This document shows, one piece after another, positions 47,325-55,691 of a stretch of 64,000 nucleotides of DNA. Below the pieces are notes generated by a model that was given only the letters and a program-made list of their open reading frames with translations, had not been told where the DNA came from and searched no databases. Position 1 is the first letter of the stretch. Every line of letters starts with the position of its first letter. The stretch lies in the NCBI RefSeq assembly GCF_000016185.1, contig NC_011420.2, positions 3,387,001-3,451,000 on the forward strand. The letters are read 5' to 3'. The stretch comes from Rhodospirillum centenum SW (GTDB lineage: Bacteria; Pseudomonadota; Alphaproteobacteria; Azospirillales; Azospirillaceae). The position numbers and the translations under genes are program-made.

Positions 47325-47641
47325 CGTGCCGCCCCGCGGGCCGTGGAACGCGTTCAGAATGCGTTCGAACCGCTTCGCCGCTCCAAAAGGGTGCCGCCAG
47401 CCCGTCACCGGCTTCCACGGCGCGCTTTCCGCCGCCGCCTGAAGGTCACCACCCTCACCCTGCGTAGCCGCATCCGCCGGCCCTGCGCTAGACTGCGCTG
47501 GGCGCACGCGACACGGTGATACTCTCGCGGCCGTAGCACGCCGGGGCAACCCGGCGGAGCGCCATGTGGGGTTACCTGCGAGGCCCCACCGTGCGCCCAC
47601 CTTATTTCCCGCCCTGTTCCTGCCGGTCGTAGAGCACCTGG
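47325..47641. other. 317-bp segment between CRISPR blocks 2a and 2b
   Basis: No repeats, no supported gene. It contains an imperfect direct repeat (GAACGCGTTC / GAACGCATTC, 47347-47370) and a possible TAGACT box near 47490. It may be an old leader, an insertion or a cas1-proximal promoter region. cas1's own promoter should lie in or just right of block 2a. Confidence 0.45.
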
Positions 47642-47925
47642 GGTTAATCCCTGCGGGGGCAGGGGCAGGGGCAGGGGCGACGGGCGCAGGCCGTCGTCCA
47701 CTTCGATGACCTCGGGTTCATCCCTGCGGGGGCAGGGGCGACCTGGAGCAGCTAAGTCCGACCGCTCGGCGCCGGGGTTCATCCCTGCGGGGGCAGGGGC
47801 GACGGGAAAGGGCATCCCCGACCGGACGGGCTAGAGGGTTCATCCCTGCGGGGGCAGGGGCGACCGGCCGATGCCGGGATCGACGAAGACCTGATGGGGT
47901 TCATCCCTGCGGGGGCAGGGGCGAC
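47642..47925 (-). CRISPR. CRISPR array 2, block b (5 repeats, 4 spacers)
   Basis: Repeats start at 47642, 47715, 47776, 47837 and 47898. The first is unusual: GGTTAATCC at its start and a 12-bp expansion of the GGGGCA motif inside, making it 40 bp. Spacers are 33 bp. The degenerate repeat again lies at the left end. Confidence 0.95.
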
Positions 47926-48440
47926 CGCTGCGCGGGGGCGGCGGCCATTTCCTTGTCATTGCGGCCTCAGCCCCCAACCCCTACAATATCCTGGGGCACG
48001 AGGCCGCCCATCTGAACCTGCGGGAGGGACGGGTCGATGACGGACAATACGGACGGTTCTTCCGCCAGGACGCCGGCTGGATCGACGAACGGTATCGACT
48101 GGACGAGGGTCTCTATCCACCCCGCCGGCTCGGCGAGGAGCGCTACGCACACCTCGCCGGGGAATTCATCGGCGGATGGGCCCCCGTTGGAGATCGTGGG
48201 CACGCTGTCGGCCCGCAGGACCTATCCCCTGAGCGACTGACCCCCCACCGGGATCTCCTGGAGGATCTGGGCAGCGGCCGTACCGGCGCGCTGGCTGGCC
48301 GGCCGGCGATCCGCGACGCCTACATCCACGAAGTCACGCGGGGCGTGGGCCCAGACGATCCGCGCCTGCCTACCCCCGGCCAAGTGGCCCGGCTCGGCCT
48401 CGGCGTCGGGCGCGGCGTCGGCTCCGGCGATCGGCCCCAG
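47926..48440. other. 515-bp insert in the CRISPR array with an open HEAAH-containing frame
   Basis: Between repeats at 47898 and 48441 one plus-strand frame (codons beginning at 47931) is open across the entire insert and into both repeats, about 170 codons. It reads FLVIAASAPNPYNILGHEA, AHLNLREGRVDDGQYGRF, RYRLDEGLYPPRRLGEERYA and AGEFIGGWAPVGDRG. HEAAH is the HExxH zinc-peptidase signature. No start codon with a ribosome site exists at its 5' end, so it may be a gene fragment; the repeat to its right is mutated (GGTGCATCC). Confidence 0.55.
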
Positions 48441-49871
48441 GGTGCATCCCTGCGGGGGCAGGGGCGACATCCGGCATTTCCTCAATCAGGCCGGACACCA
48501 GGGTTCATCCCTGCGGGGGCAGGGGCGACACCCTGCTCTGGCCGCGCCCGGTGCCTGTACAGGGTTCATCCCTGCGGGGGCAGGGGCGACTCCTCGGGGT
48601 ATCGGTCCGTCTCGTCGCAGGCGGGTTCATCCCTGCGGGGGCAGGGGCGACGCCACCCTGACCGGCGTCACCCCGCGCATCCTGGGTTCATCCCTGCGGG
48701 GGCAGGGGCGACAGTTCCTTGGCGATGGCCTTCATGGCGCCGGTGGGTTCATCCCTGCGGGGGCAGGGGCGACTCCATGGTGACGCCGTAGATCCAGCTC
48801 TTCGCGGGTTCATCCCTGCGGGGGCAGGGGCGACCTCGTGGAGCGGTCGGAGGTGCTGACTGTCGGGGGTTCATCCCTGCGGGGGCAGGGGCGACGCAGG
48901 ACGTGTCCATGGCCGCAGCCCCGCCGTCGGTTCATCCCTGCGGGGGCAGGGGCGACAAGCTGGTGCCGGTGGGGCTTACGCCGGCCATGGGTTCATCCCT
49001 GCGGGGGCAGGGGCGACGGTCTCGGCAGCGCGCATACCGCAGGCTTCAGGGGTTCATCCCTGCGGGGGCAGGGGCGACTGGATCTTCGACCGCGGCATCA
49101 CCCAGGAGCAGGGTTCATCCCTGCGGGGGCAGGGGCGACCTGCGCGTCTCGAACTGCTTGCGCCCGGCGAAGGGTTCATCCCTGCGGGGGCAGGGGCGAC
49201 GCGAGCACGTCCTCATAGGTGACCTGTCGCAGGGGTTCATCCCTGCGGGGGCAGGGGCGACGAACCACTCCCGGACCTTCGCGGCGTCAGTCAGGGTTCA
49301 TCCCTGCGGGGGCAGGGGCGACCCCGAGCCCGGCCGCGCCTCACGCCCCCACCAGGGTTCATCCCTGCGGGGGCAGGGGCGACTCAAACAAACCCACTGT
49401 CCCGCGGGACGACCAGGGTTCATCCCTGCGGGGGCAGGGGCGACATCACGGTCATCGACCAGGATGGCCGGACCCTGGGTTCATCCCTGCGGGGGCAGGG
49501 GCGACAGCCGGCGCGTTCGGCCGCGCGGGCGATGATCGGGTTCATCCCTGCGGGGGCAGGGGCGACTCGGCGTCGTCCGCCTCCAGCACCGCGACCTGGG
49601 GTTCATCCCTGCGGGGGCAGGGGCGACCGGATCTGTTGTGCGACAGCCTCAGCGCCTGCGGGTTCATCCCTGCGGGGGCAGGGGCGACCATCGGTCGCCC
49701 TCCATGGCGTCCAGGAACGAGGGTTCATCCCTGCGGGGGCAGGGGCGACGATCTGGCCCGGACCGAACACGACCTCCGGCGGGGTTCATCCCTGCGGGGG
49801 CAGGGGCGACCCTTAGCGGCGCACGGCATGAAAAACACCCGCCGGTTCATCCCTGCGGGGGCAGGGGCGAC
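48441..49871 (-). CRISPR. CRISPR array 2, block c (24 repeats, 23 spacers)
   Basis: Twenty-four repeats at exact 61-bp intervals from 48441 to 49844. The unit starts GGTTCATCCC and ends CAGGGGCGAC on the plus strand; only the leftmost copy is changed (GGTGCATCC). All 33-bp spacers differ. The base before each repeat is G in nearly all copies (C at two), fitting a 29/32 I-E geometry. The leader lies on the right, next to cas6e. Confidence 0.98.
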
Positions 49872-49922
49872 TGTGGCGGCAAGGGGTTGGTCCAGAACAA
49901 ACTTTCAAAGGAAGTCTTGCCT

Positions 49923-49951
49923 GTTCTATCCCCTTGTCCCGGGTTCTGCAA
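49923..49951 (-). promoter_or_regulatory. Candidate promoter for CRISPR array 2
   Basis: Read leftward: TTGCAG, 17-bp spacer, TAGAAC, placed about 50 bp before the first repeat of block c. The position suits a CRISPR leader promoter. Chosen by eye, unproven. Confidence 0.5.
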
Positions 49952-50072
49952 GTCTGGCAAGTCATGAGCGCTGTCGGGAGGTCGGGGTCCCGGTCCGGGG
50001 AGCGGGGATGGAAGTCTTTGCCGGGGTCTGGTCCTGGTTGTTTCTTTCCCTGCCGAACCGCGACGGGCAATG

Positions 50073-50142
50073 CCCCCAGGCCATCACCCCCAGGCCATCA
50101 CCCCCAGGCCATCAACCCCAGGCCATCACCCCCGGATCATCA
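50073..50142. repeat. 14-bp tandem repeat, 5 copies, upstream of the array-2 leader
   Basis: Units at 50073, 50087, 50101, 50115 and 50129 (consensus CCCCCAGGCCATCA). The first three are identical; the fourth has one and the fifth two changes. The last unit forms a CCCCCGG/CCGGGGG hairpin with 50143-50150, a possible terminator for the leftward cascade operon. Confidence 0.85.
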
Positions 50143-50278
50143 CCCGGGGGCCGCCGCCCGGCGGGGATCGGCCGGGCGGCGGAGGGTCGGTATTCACGAT
50201 GTCCAGGACCCGGTGCCCGCGCGCGCCGTGCCCCGTCCCCCTGCCGTCGGGCAGCGCCCGGCGGACAGGCGGCGGGGA

Positions 50279-51067
50279 TCAGCGGGCGGGGGCGATCTGC
50301 ATCAGGCCGTTGCCATAGGCGCGACCGGCGCCCAGACCCTGGACCAGCGTGGCGCGGAAGGCCTGCGGGTCCGTCACGGTCAGCAGGCCTTCATAGGTGA
50401 CGGCGCCGAAGCGGATGGAGCGGTCGCGTCCGCCCAGCTTCGCGCCGGCGCGCAGGCTGGCACGGTCATAGTCCAGCACATCCACGGCCCCCTCGACGGG
50501 GGCGAAACCGCCCCGCCGGCCCTGGCGGGCCAGCCAGTCCAGGGCCGCGTGCTCTGCCGTCTTCTCCAGATTCTCCGGCGTGCGCTGCTCCTCCGGCAGG
50601 TCGCGCCAGGCGGCGACGATCACATCCTGCCGCCGGCCGCGCCGCTCGCCCGGCCGGGGCTGCCAGCGGCTGGCGACGGCCCTCAGGTGGAAGCGCAGGG
50701 TCAGGCCCGGCGCCAGCGCCGGGTCGAACGGCCGGGTCGTGATGGTCCAGATGCCGCCCAGCCCGTCCTCCGGCGGCACCCGCGACCGGACGATGGCGGA
50801 GAAGGGCCGTGTTCCCTCCACATGGAACAGGAACAGCCCCTCCCGCCGCGCCGTCGGGCGGTCGGGGAACAGGGTCCAGAGCATGCGGTGCGCGAACTGC
50901 CCGTCCTGGCGCCGCATGTCGGGTCCCAGGATGGACTGCAGGGCCGCCGGGCTGCGCGGGGCCAGGACGACCCGGCTCTCCCAGACGGGTCCCGTCACCG
51001 CCGGCACCCCGTCCGGCCAGCGCCCGGATGCCGTCTCCGGTGCGTCCTCCAGGTCGATGTCCGTCAT
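50279..51067 (-). CDS. cas6e: Type I-E CRISPR RNA endonuclease Cas6e
   Basis: 262 residues; cuts the CRISPR transcript at the base of the repeat hairpin and stays bound to the crRNA 3' end. Two ferredoxin-like halves; RRQDGQFAHRMLWTLFPD contains the presumed catalytic His, and the C-terminal GAGRAYGNGLMQIAPAR is the glycine-rich loop of the family (Asn where Cys is common). The ATG at 51067 overlaps the cas5e stop by 4 bp. Last gene of the cascade operon. Confidence 0.94.
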   Translation of the reverse strand: MTDIDLEDAPETASGRWPDGVPAVTGPVWESRVVLAPRSPAALQSILGPDMRRQDGQFAHRMLWTLFPDRPTARREGLFLFHVEGTRPFSAIVRSRVPPEDGLGGIWTITTRPFDPALAPGLTLRFHLRAVASRWQPRPGERRGRRQDVIVAAWRDLPEEQRTPENLEKTAEHAALDWLARQGRRGGFAPVEGAVDVLDYDRASLRAGAKLGGRDRSIRFGAVTYEGLLTVTDPQAFRATLVQGLGAGRAYGNGLMQIAPAR

Positions 51068-51906
51068 GCCGCCCCTCCTGTCGTCGCCGCGGGTCGGGGC
51101 AGGGTGGCCACCAGCTCCGTCCGCTCCTGGAAACGCTGATAGATGCGACCGCCCGGCAGCGGCAGGGGATCGGGCCGGTCCCGCCGCCGCAGGGCGCGCA
51201 GGGCGCCCGTCGCCGCGTCCGCCACGGGCGCACCGGGATAGTCCTCGTCGACAGCCAGGGTCTGTACGGCCTCTGCCGCCTCCACCGCCCTGCGCAGCAG
51301 GAACAGCGGCCGGTCCAGGCCGGGCTTCCGCTGCCACGGCCAGCCATAGTCCAGCAGGACGGACAGGGGGCCGGGGCCGGTCCGCACCTCCGGATCGGGG
51401 GGCAGGCCCAGGGTGCAGGCCTTGCGCCCGGCATAGAGCGGCCAGTGCGGCGTGCGCAGCGCCTGCGCCAGCCGGTCCAGCGGCACGCCGGCAGGGTTCA
51501 GGGTGGCCACCGCCACGGTCCACAGGCCCAGGGACCAGTATTCCCGCCGGGACAGGAGCGCCCCCTCCTGTTTCCCGCCCGCCAGCGCGGGGCGCAGCTC
51601 CTCGAACCGGGACCAGTGCTCCCGCCCCTCCGGCCGGTGGGCGCGGCTGATGGTGTGGTAGTCGGGCTGCGGGTCACGGGTCGGGCGGATGCCGGTGCGC
51701 ACGGCGAACCGCAGCGCCTCCGACAGGCGGCCGAGATGCGCCCGCTCCAGCCCCAGCGCCGCCCCCAGCAGGCCGGTGAGCGCGGAGCGGGACGGGTCCA
51801 GCTCCGTCGCCTTCCAGGCGGTGGTGGCCGACGACTGCGATGCCGCCCCCCAGGCGCCGTAGGGCGCCGCCAGCGTGAAGCACAGATGCGCGACCGGCTC
51901 CGTCAT
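51064..51906 (-). CDS. cas5e: Type I-E Cascade subunit Cas5e
   Basis: 280 residues; caps the crRNA 5' handle in Cascade. Seen: CFTLAAPYGAWGAASQ (family: LxLxGPLQSWG), ELDPSRSALTGLLGAALGLER, PDYHTISRAHRPEGREHW, TPHWPLYAGRKACTLGLPP. ATGA overlaps with cas7e upstream and cas6e downstream show tight translational coupling. Confidence 0.94.
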   Translation of the reverse strand: MTEPVAHLCFTLAAPYGAWGAASQSSATTAWKATELDPSRSALTGLLGAALGLERAHLGRLSEALRFAVRTGIRPTRDPQPDYHTISRAHRPEGREHWSRFEELRPALAGGKQEGALLSRREYWSLGLWTVAVATLNPAGVPLDRLAQALRTPHWPLYAGRKACTLGLPPDPEVRTGPGPLSVLLDYGWPWQRKPGLDRPLFLLRRAVEAAEAVQTLAVDEDYPGAPVADAATGALRALRRRDRPDPLPLPGGRIYQRFQERTELVATLPRPAATTGGAA

Positions 51907-53210
51907 GCGCCCCGCCCCTGCACGAACCGCCGGAAGTCCTCCACCGTCCAGACCTCCGGCGCCCGGGGAGCGTCGTTGCCGCGGGCGGGGGGATAGGCGT
52001 TCAGAACGCAGACCGCGTTGCCCAGGCCGTAGGCGGCGGTCAGGGCGCGGTGGAAATCCGTCAGGCGCCGGATGGACGCGCACATCAGGTCAGTGACATC
52101 CTCCGTCGCCTTCACCGGGTCCAGGAAGGCCAGCCCCAGATTCAGGGCCGGATCGCCGCCGCGGGTCGCCAGGACATAGCTGGCGGCCACGTCGCTGGCG
52201 TGGCTGTTGCACTTGCCGCGCGGCTGGGAGAACAGCAGGCCGGTCAGGAACGTGTCCACCGCCTGTACGGTCAGCCGCTCCGCCTCTTCCGCGCTGCGGC
52301 CCCGGGACAGGGTGGTGCGCAGGTGGCCCCGGTCCAGCACCGCATGCTGATAGTAGACGCCGCCGCCGAAGAAGGCATAGCCGGTGATGACAGCCCCCGT
52401 GCCGCCCAGCACCTTCAGCTCCTCCCCGGCGGAGAAATAGTCCCCCTCCAGGGCGAATCGGTGGGTGGTGAAGGCATGGCCGACGGCGCAGGCGGCCTCC
52501 ACGTTGAAGTTGGCGTTCGCCGCCACCATGCGCCCGAACAGGGCGGTGTCCAGGTCGTGGTCGGCCTTGGTCAGCAGGCTTTCCTTGCACACCTGCCGGA
52601 CCCAGCCCTCCAGCACGGCGGGGAAGCCGTCGCGGTCCGCGGCCCAGGCGGCGGTCAGGTGGGCGATGCCCTCCTCGATCCGCGCGAATTCCCGGGTGGA
52701 GATGACGAGGCCCTGTTCCGTGCCGACCTGTCCGGTCAGCCACTCCTGTTCCGCGGCGGCCCGGTCCAGCCCCCGCTTCTCCATCATATCGGTGACGGCC
52801 TTTTCCTTCTTCTTGTAGGCGTCCTCCTGCTTCTTCGGATCGGGGGCGGCGATGGCCTGGGCATCCTCCGCCTTGGGGGGCTTGCCGCCGCCGCCGGTGG
52901 CATGGTTGACCGCCAGCGCCGCCCAGACGGCGGAGGTGGTGTCGATCCCGGCCGCGGTCAGTTTCAGGAAGGTGTGGATACCCGCCTTGCGCGTGCGGGT
53001 GGCGCGCTGGGCCGTGGGGAAATGGGGGGCCAAGCGCAGGGCCCGCTTCTTCGCCTGGCTGGAGATGCGGCCCCGCGTCACCCCGCCCAACTGGCAGGTC
53101 TTGGGCCGCCCGTCCTCGTCCCGGTTGACATTGTGCGGCGGGAACGCGGTCAGCACATGGAACTGGATCATGTCCGCGACGGCCACGGGGGGCAGCAGGC
53201 TGTCAGGCAT
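51903..53210 (-). CDS. cas7e: Type I-E Cascade backbone subunit Cas7e
   Basis: 435 residues, longer than the usual 350-400. Core lines: IQFHVLTAFPPHNVNRDEDG, VTRGRISSQAKKRALRLAPHF, ADHDLDTALFGRMVAANANF, EAACAVGHAFTTHRFALEGDYF, PRGKCNSHASDVAASYVL. A charged Lys/Glu/Ala/Gly insertion of about 60 residues (GGGGKPPKAEDAQ to KKKEKAVTDMMEK) follows residue 105, probably in the thumb or helical domain. Six copies line the crRNA in Cascade. M14 (MIQFHVL) is an alternative start. It overlaps cse2 by 8 bp. Confidence 0.95.
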   Translation of the reverse strand: MPDSLLPPVAVADMIQFHVLTAFPPHNVNRDEDGRPKTCQLGGVTRGRISSQAKKRALRLAPHFPTAQRATRTRKAGIHTFLKLTAAGIDTTSAVWAALAVNHATGGGGKPPKAEDAQAIAAPDPKKQEDAYKKKEKAVTDMMEKRGLDRAAAEQEWLTGQVGTEQGLVISTREFARIEEGIAHLTAAWAADRDGFPAVLEGWVRQVCKESLLTKADHDLDTALFGRMVAANANFNVEAACAVGHAFTTHRFALEGDYFSAGEELKVLGGTGAVITGYAFFGGGVYYQHAVLDRGHLRTTLSRGRSAEEAERLTVQAVDTFLTGLLFSQPRGKCNSHASDVAASYVLATRGGDPALNLGLAFLDPVKATEDVTDLMCASIRRLTDFHRALTAAYGLGNAVCVLNAYPPARGNDAPRAPEVWTVEDFRRFVQGRGA

Positions 53211-53823
53211 CGTTGGGCTCCATCAGGTCGGCGAAGGCGTCATGGTTGGTCTGGAAATAGGACAGCAGGATCTGGCGCCGGGCCGCATCCCGGGCGGCCG
53301 GCCGGTGCCAGGCCTCGACGACACGGGCGATGTCGGCGACGGGCGCCTTTTCCTTCTCCAGCAGGCGGATGGCGCCGCGCAGCAGGCGCAGGAACTCGTC
53401 CGGGTCGTCCGCCGTACAGATCAGGCGCAGCCGGTCGCCGCTGACCCGCGGCTTCCCCGTGTCCTGCCTGCGCACGGCGAAGGCGCGGCCCAGAGCGGCC
53501 CCGGTCCGCACCGCCATCGCGCCCGTATCCTCATCCACCGTGGCGAGCGCCATGGCGATGCGGGCCACCGTCTCGGCCTCGGGGTGACGATCCATCCGGG
53601 CGTCCGCCATCAGGGCGGCGGGCAGGGCATAACTGGCGGGCACCATGCAGGCCTCCGTCACGGTCTGCGCCCGGCGCAGGGCGGCGCGGTCGCCGCGGGC
53701 CAGCGGCTTCTGCAAGGCGGCGAACCAGCGTTCGACCGCGGTGCCCTTTCTCTTCTCGGGCGTTCTCTTCTCGGGCGTTCCGTCCGGCGGGGTGTCCGCC
53801 GGGTCCTTTCCGGTCTCACTCAT
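53203..53823 (-). CDS. cse2: Type I-E Cascade small subunit Cse2 (Cas11e)
   Basis: 206 residues, mainly helical. RWFAALQKPLARGDRAALRRAQT near the N-terminus and GDRLRLICTADDPDEFLRLLR plus DIARVVEAWHRPAARDAARRQI at the C-terminus match the family pattern. Two copies stabilise the R-loop in Cascade. It overlaps cas8e (8 bp) and cas7e (8 bp). The first 25 residues carry short TPEKR repeats. Confidence 0.9.
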   Translation of the reverse strand: MSETGKDPADTPPDGTPEKRTPEKRKGTAVERWFAALQKPLARGDRAALRRAQTVTEACMVPASYALPAALMADARMDRHPEAETVARIAMALATVDEDTGAMAVRTGAALGRAFAVRRQDTGKPRVSGDRLRLICTADDPDEFLRLLRGAIRLLEKEKAPVADIARVVEAWHRPAARDAARRQILLSYFQTNHDAFADLMEPNDA

Positions 53824-55618
53824 GTGTCGGACCCCGTTCAGTCGTCGGATTCACGATTTTTGCAAGTTCTTTCAGCAGCCAGTTGCGCACTGCCGGGATG
53901 GGGTGGCGCTCACCGGACGTCACTTCTTTGTCCTTGAGCTCTTTCGGAATCGTCTTGTCCGTTATGCCGGTCCAGTCGATGGGGAAGGTTTCGTCGAACA
54001 GCGCCAGCGCCAGACGGCCGGTCCGCTTCAGCAGCTTGGTCCGCGACTCCGCCGCCCCGGCCTGCCGCGTCGCCCGGTCGGGGATGTCGCGAGCCAGGGC
54101 GGCCAGAGTGGCGGCGTGCTCCGTCGCCTGCCCGTCCACCGCAGCCAGCAGGGCATCGTACAGAGCGTTGTCGAGTTCCAAGGATTGGTTGTTGGCTTTT
54201 TTCTTTTTGTTGTCTTTGGAAAGATTTTTTACGGCTTTCTTCAAATTTTCAGCGATGCGAACCAAACGGTCAACGTCTTCAGAGACAATTTCCCCCAGCC
54301 ATGATTGGCCTTCATCTGGCAGGTGCCAGACGGGCAGTTCGTACTGGCTGGTTCCTCCTATATTTGATGACCCGTAACAATACTGCGCAAAACAGCGTAC
54401 CTTTATGGCTCCGTCTTCAATAATAGCTGTTGTGCGTCTTCCATGTTCAGATAATTCTTCGGATGCTGAAAAAACACTTCTGAACTGACGCAGTGATGGA
54501 GGTTGGTGTATGATTATTTTTGAATTTTTGTTCTTCGCGTTGCTGAATATCGCTGTTTCAATCCAGTCATTGAATCGCAGTGGCCCGTTGGCAGACAGGA
54601 ACTGAGGTTCATCGGGTTTCTTGGGGTTCTCGAGCCTGACCGCTGCGTAAAACCACCAATCCGGCGTCTCATACTGAAGTCCGCGCGGCCATCTGCTGAA
54701 AGATTTGAACGCTGGCCCGTCCATGCCTGTAAGATCGCAACGATCGATTACTGGCGGCGCCAGTAGGTACCGGCGGGTCATGGGAATATGAGCGGGGTGC
54801 AAGGTAGCGCGGCTCATCGACCGCGTGGCGCGCGCGTTGTTGCTGTCCAGTGACATGTCGCGCAGACCAGAATCCAGCCAGGGAAAGGCCGTGGGATCAT
54901 CCGGCCGGGCTGGCCAGACAGCATCGCCGCCGCCCTCCGTCCCCCGGGTCAGGACGTTCAGCCAGATCGTTTCCCATAGAGTGCGACCAACCAGTTGAAA
55001 TAATATGCAGGTGCGGCCATGTGGCAGAGAATAGTAAGACCCCTTCTTGTCAATAAATAAGACTTGGTTAGCATATAATATTGGTAGGACAGCGCCTGCG
55101 CCTATTGTTCTTATGCTGCCGCGTCGTGTAAAAAAATCCTTGTTTCGTTTTTCCGCATTTTTGGTGGGGAGATCCGGCAGCAATGCGCCTATCCCAACTG
55201 GTCCTTCCTCCTCCTCCTCCTCTCCGTCCTCTTCCGCCTCGGGCGCGGGTTTGCGCGATCCGGCCGGTTTCTTCGCGTCCGCCTCCGCCAGACGCTCCGG
55301 GGCGGGGCGGACCTGCAACGCCGGATGGGTCGGGTGGTCCAGCCGGAACGTCTCCCGGTAGGGTGCCAGGGCCGCGGCCAGCGCCTCCGGCCCCGGCGGC
55401 TCGACCAGCATCCGGCGCCACGCCGTCGCATCCTCCGGCGCCAGGGCCGCCTGCAGGATGTCCCGCATCAGGAACTCGAATCCCCGGTCCGCCAGCGGGT
55501 GCCCCAGGCGCACCCCCAGGATCGGGTCGTCCCCGTGGCGGGAGGTCAGCTCCAGCGGCGTGGCGACGCCGGGGCCGGAGCGTCGGTCAACGGGAATTTG
55601 GCAGTCGAACCAGTACAT
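53816..55618 (-). CDS. cas8e: Type I-E Cascade large subunit Cas8e (Cse1/CasA)
   Basis: 600 residues; recognises the PAM and recruits Cas3. Seen: VRLGHPLADRGFEFLMRDI (N-terminal), acidic linker EAEEDGEEEEEEG, TKNAEKRNKDFFTRRGSIRTIG, LFQLVGRTLWETIWLNVL, ALRD-like DSGLRDMSLDSNNARA, and a C-terminal helical bundle with KKAVKNLSKDNKKKKANNQS. Base composition is mosaic: about 54180-54560 and 55000-55150 are much richer in A/T than the flanks. First gene of the leftward operon, divergent from cas3 with a 73-bp gap. Confidence 0.93.
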   Translation of the reverse strand: MYWFDCQIPVDRRSGPGVATPLELTSRHGDDPILGVRLGHPLADRGFEFLMRDILQAALAPEDATAWRRMLVEPPGPEALAAALAPYRETFRLDHPTHPALQVRPAPERLAEADAKKPAGSRKPAPEAEEDGEEEEEEGPVGIGALLPDLPTKNAEKRNKDFFTRRGSIRTIGAGAVLPILYANQVLFIDKKGSYYSLPHGRTCILFQLVGRTLWETIWLNVLTRGTEGGGDAVWPARPDDPTAFPWLDSGLRDMSLDSNNARATRSMSRATLHPAHIPMTRRYLLAPPVIDRCDLTGMDGPAFKSFSRWPRGLQYETPDWWFYAAVRLENPKKPDEPQFLSANGPLRFNDWIETAIFSNAKNKNSKIIIHQPPSLRQFRSVFSASEELSEHGRRTTAIIEDGAIKVRCFAQYCYGSSNIGGTSQYELPVWHLPDEGQSWLGEIVSEDVDRLVRIAENLKKAVKNLSKDNKKKKANNQSLELDNALYDALLAAVDGQATEHAATLAALARDIPDRATRQAGAAESRTKLLKRTGRLALALFDETFPIDWTGITDKTIPKELKDKEVTSGERHPIPAVRNWLLKELAKIVNPTTERGPTHE

Positions 55619-55691
55619 ATCGCCCCCGTTCGTCGTCTGTTCACACTAAAGGCGGATGCGGTGGTAAAAGGGTACGTACTATGGTGGTAGG
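55619..55691. promoter_or_regulatory. Divergent promoter region cas8e / cas3
   Basis: 73 bp between the start codons. It contains an 8-bp palindrome GTACGTAC (55672-55679) and a TACTAT box near the cas3 start. Both operons must be started or regulated here; individual elements cannot be fixed by eye. Confidence 0.5.

Larger units (their letters stand above)
49872..50278. other. Leader region of array 2 and gap to cas6e
   Basis: 407 bp without a gene. The first 60 bp next to the last repeat are AT-richer and contain a candidate leftward promoter (listed separately); a 14-bp tandem repeat and a hairpin lie further right. Confidence 0.6.

Noticed and set aside
48442-50400. Long frames reading IPAGAGA repeats through array 2
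   Set aside because: Same artefact from the second CRISPR repeat family.
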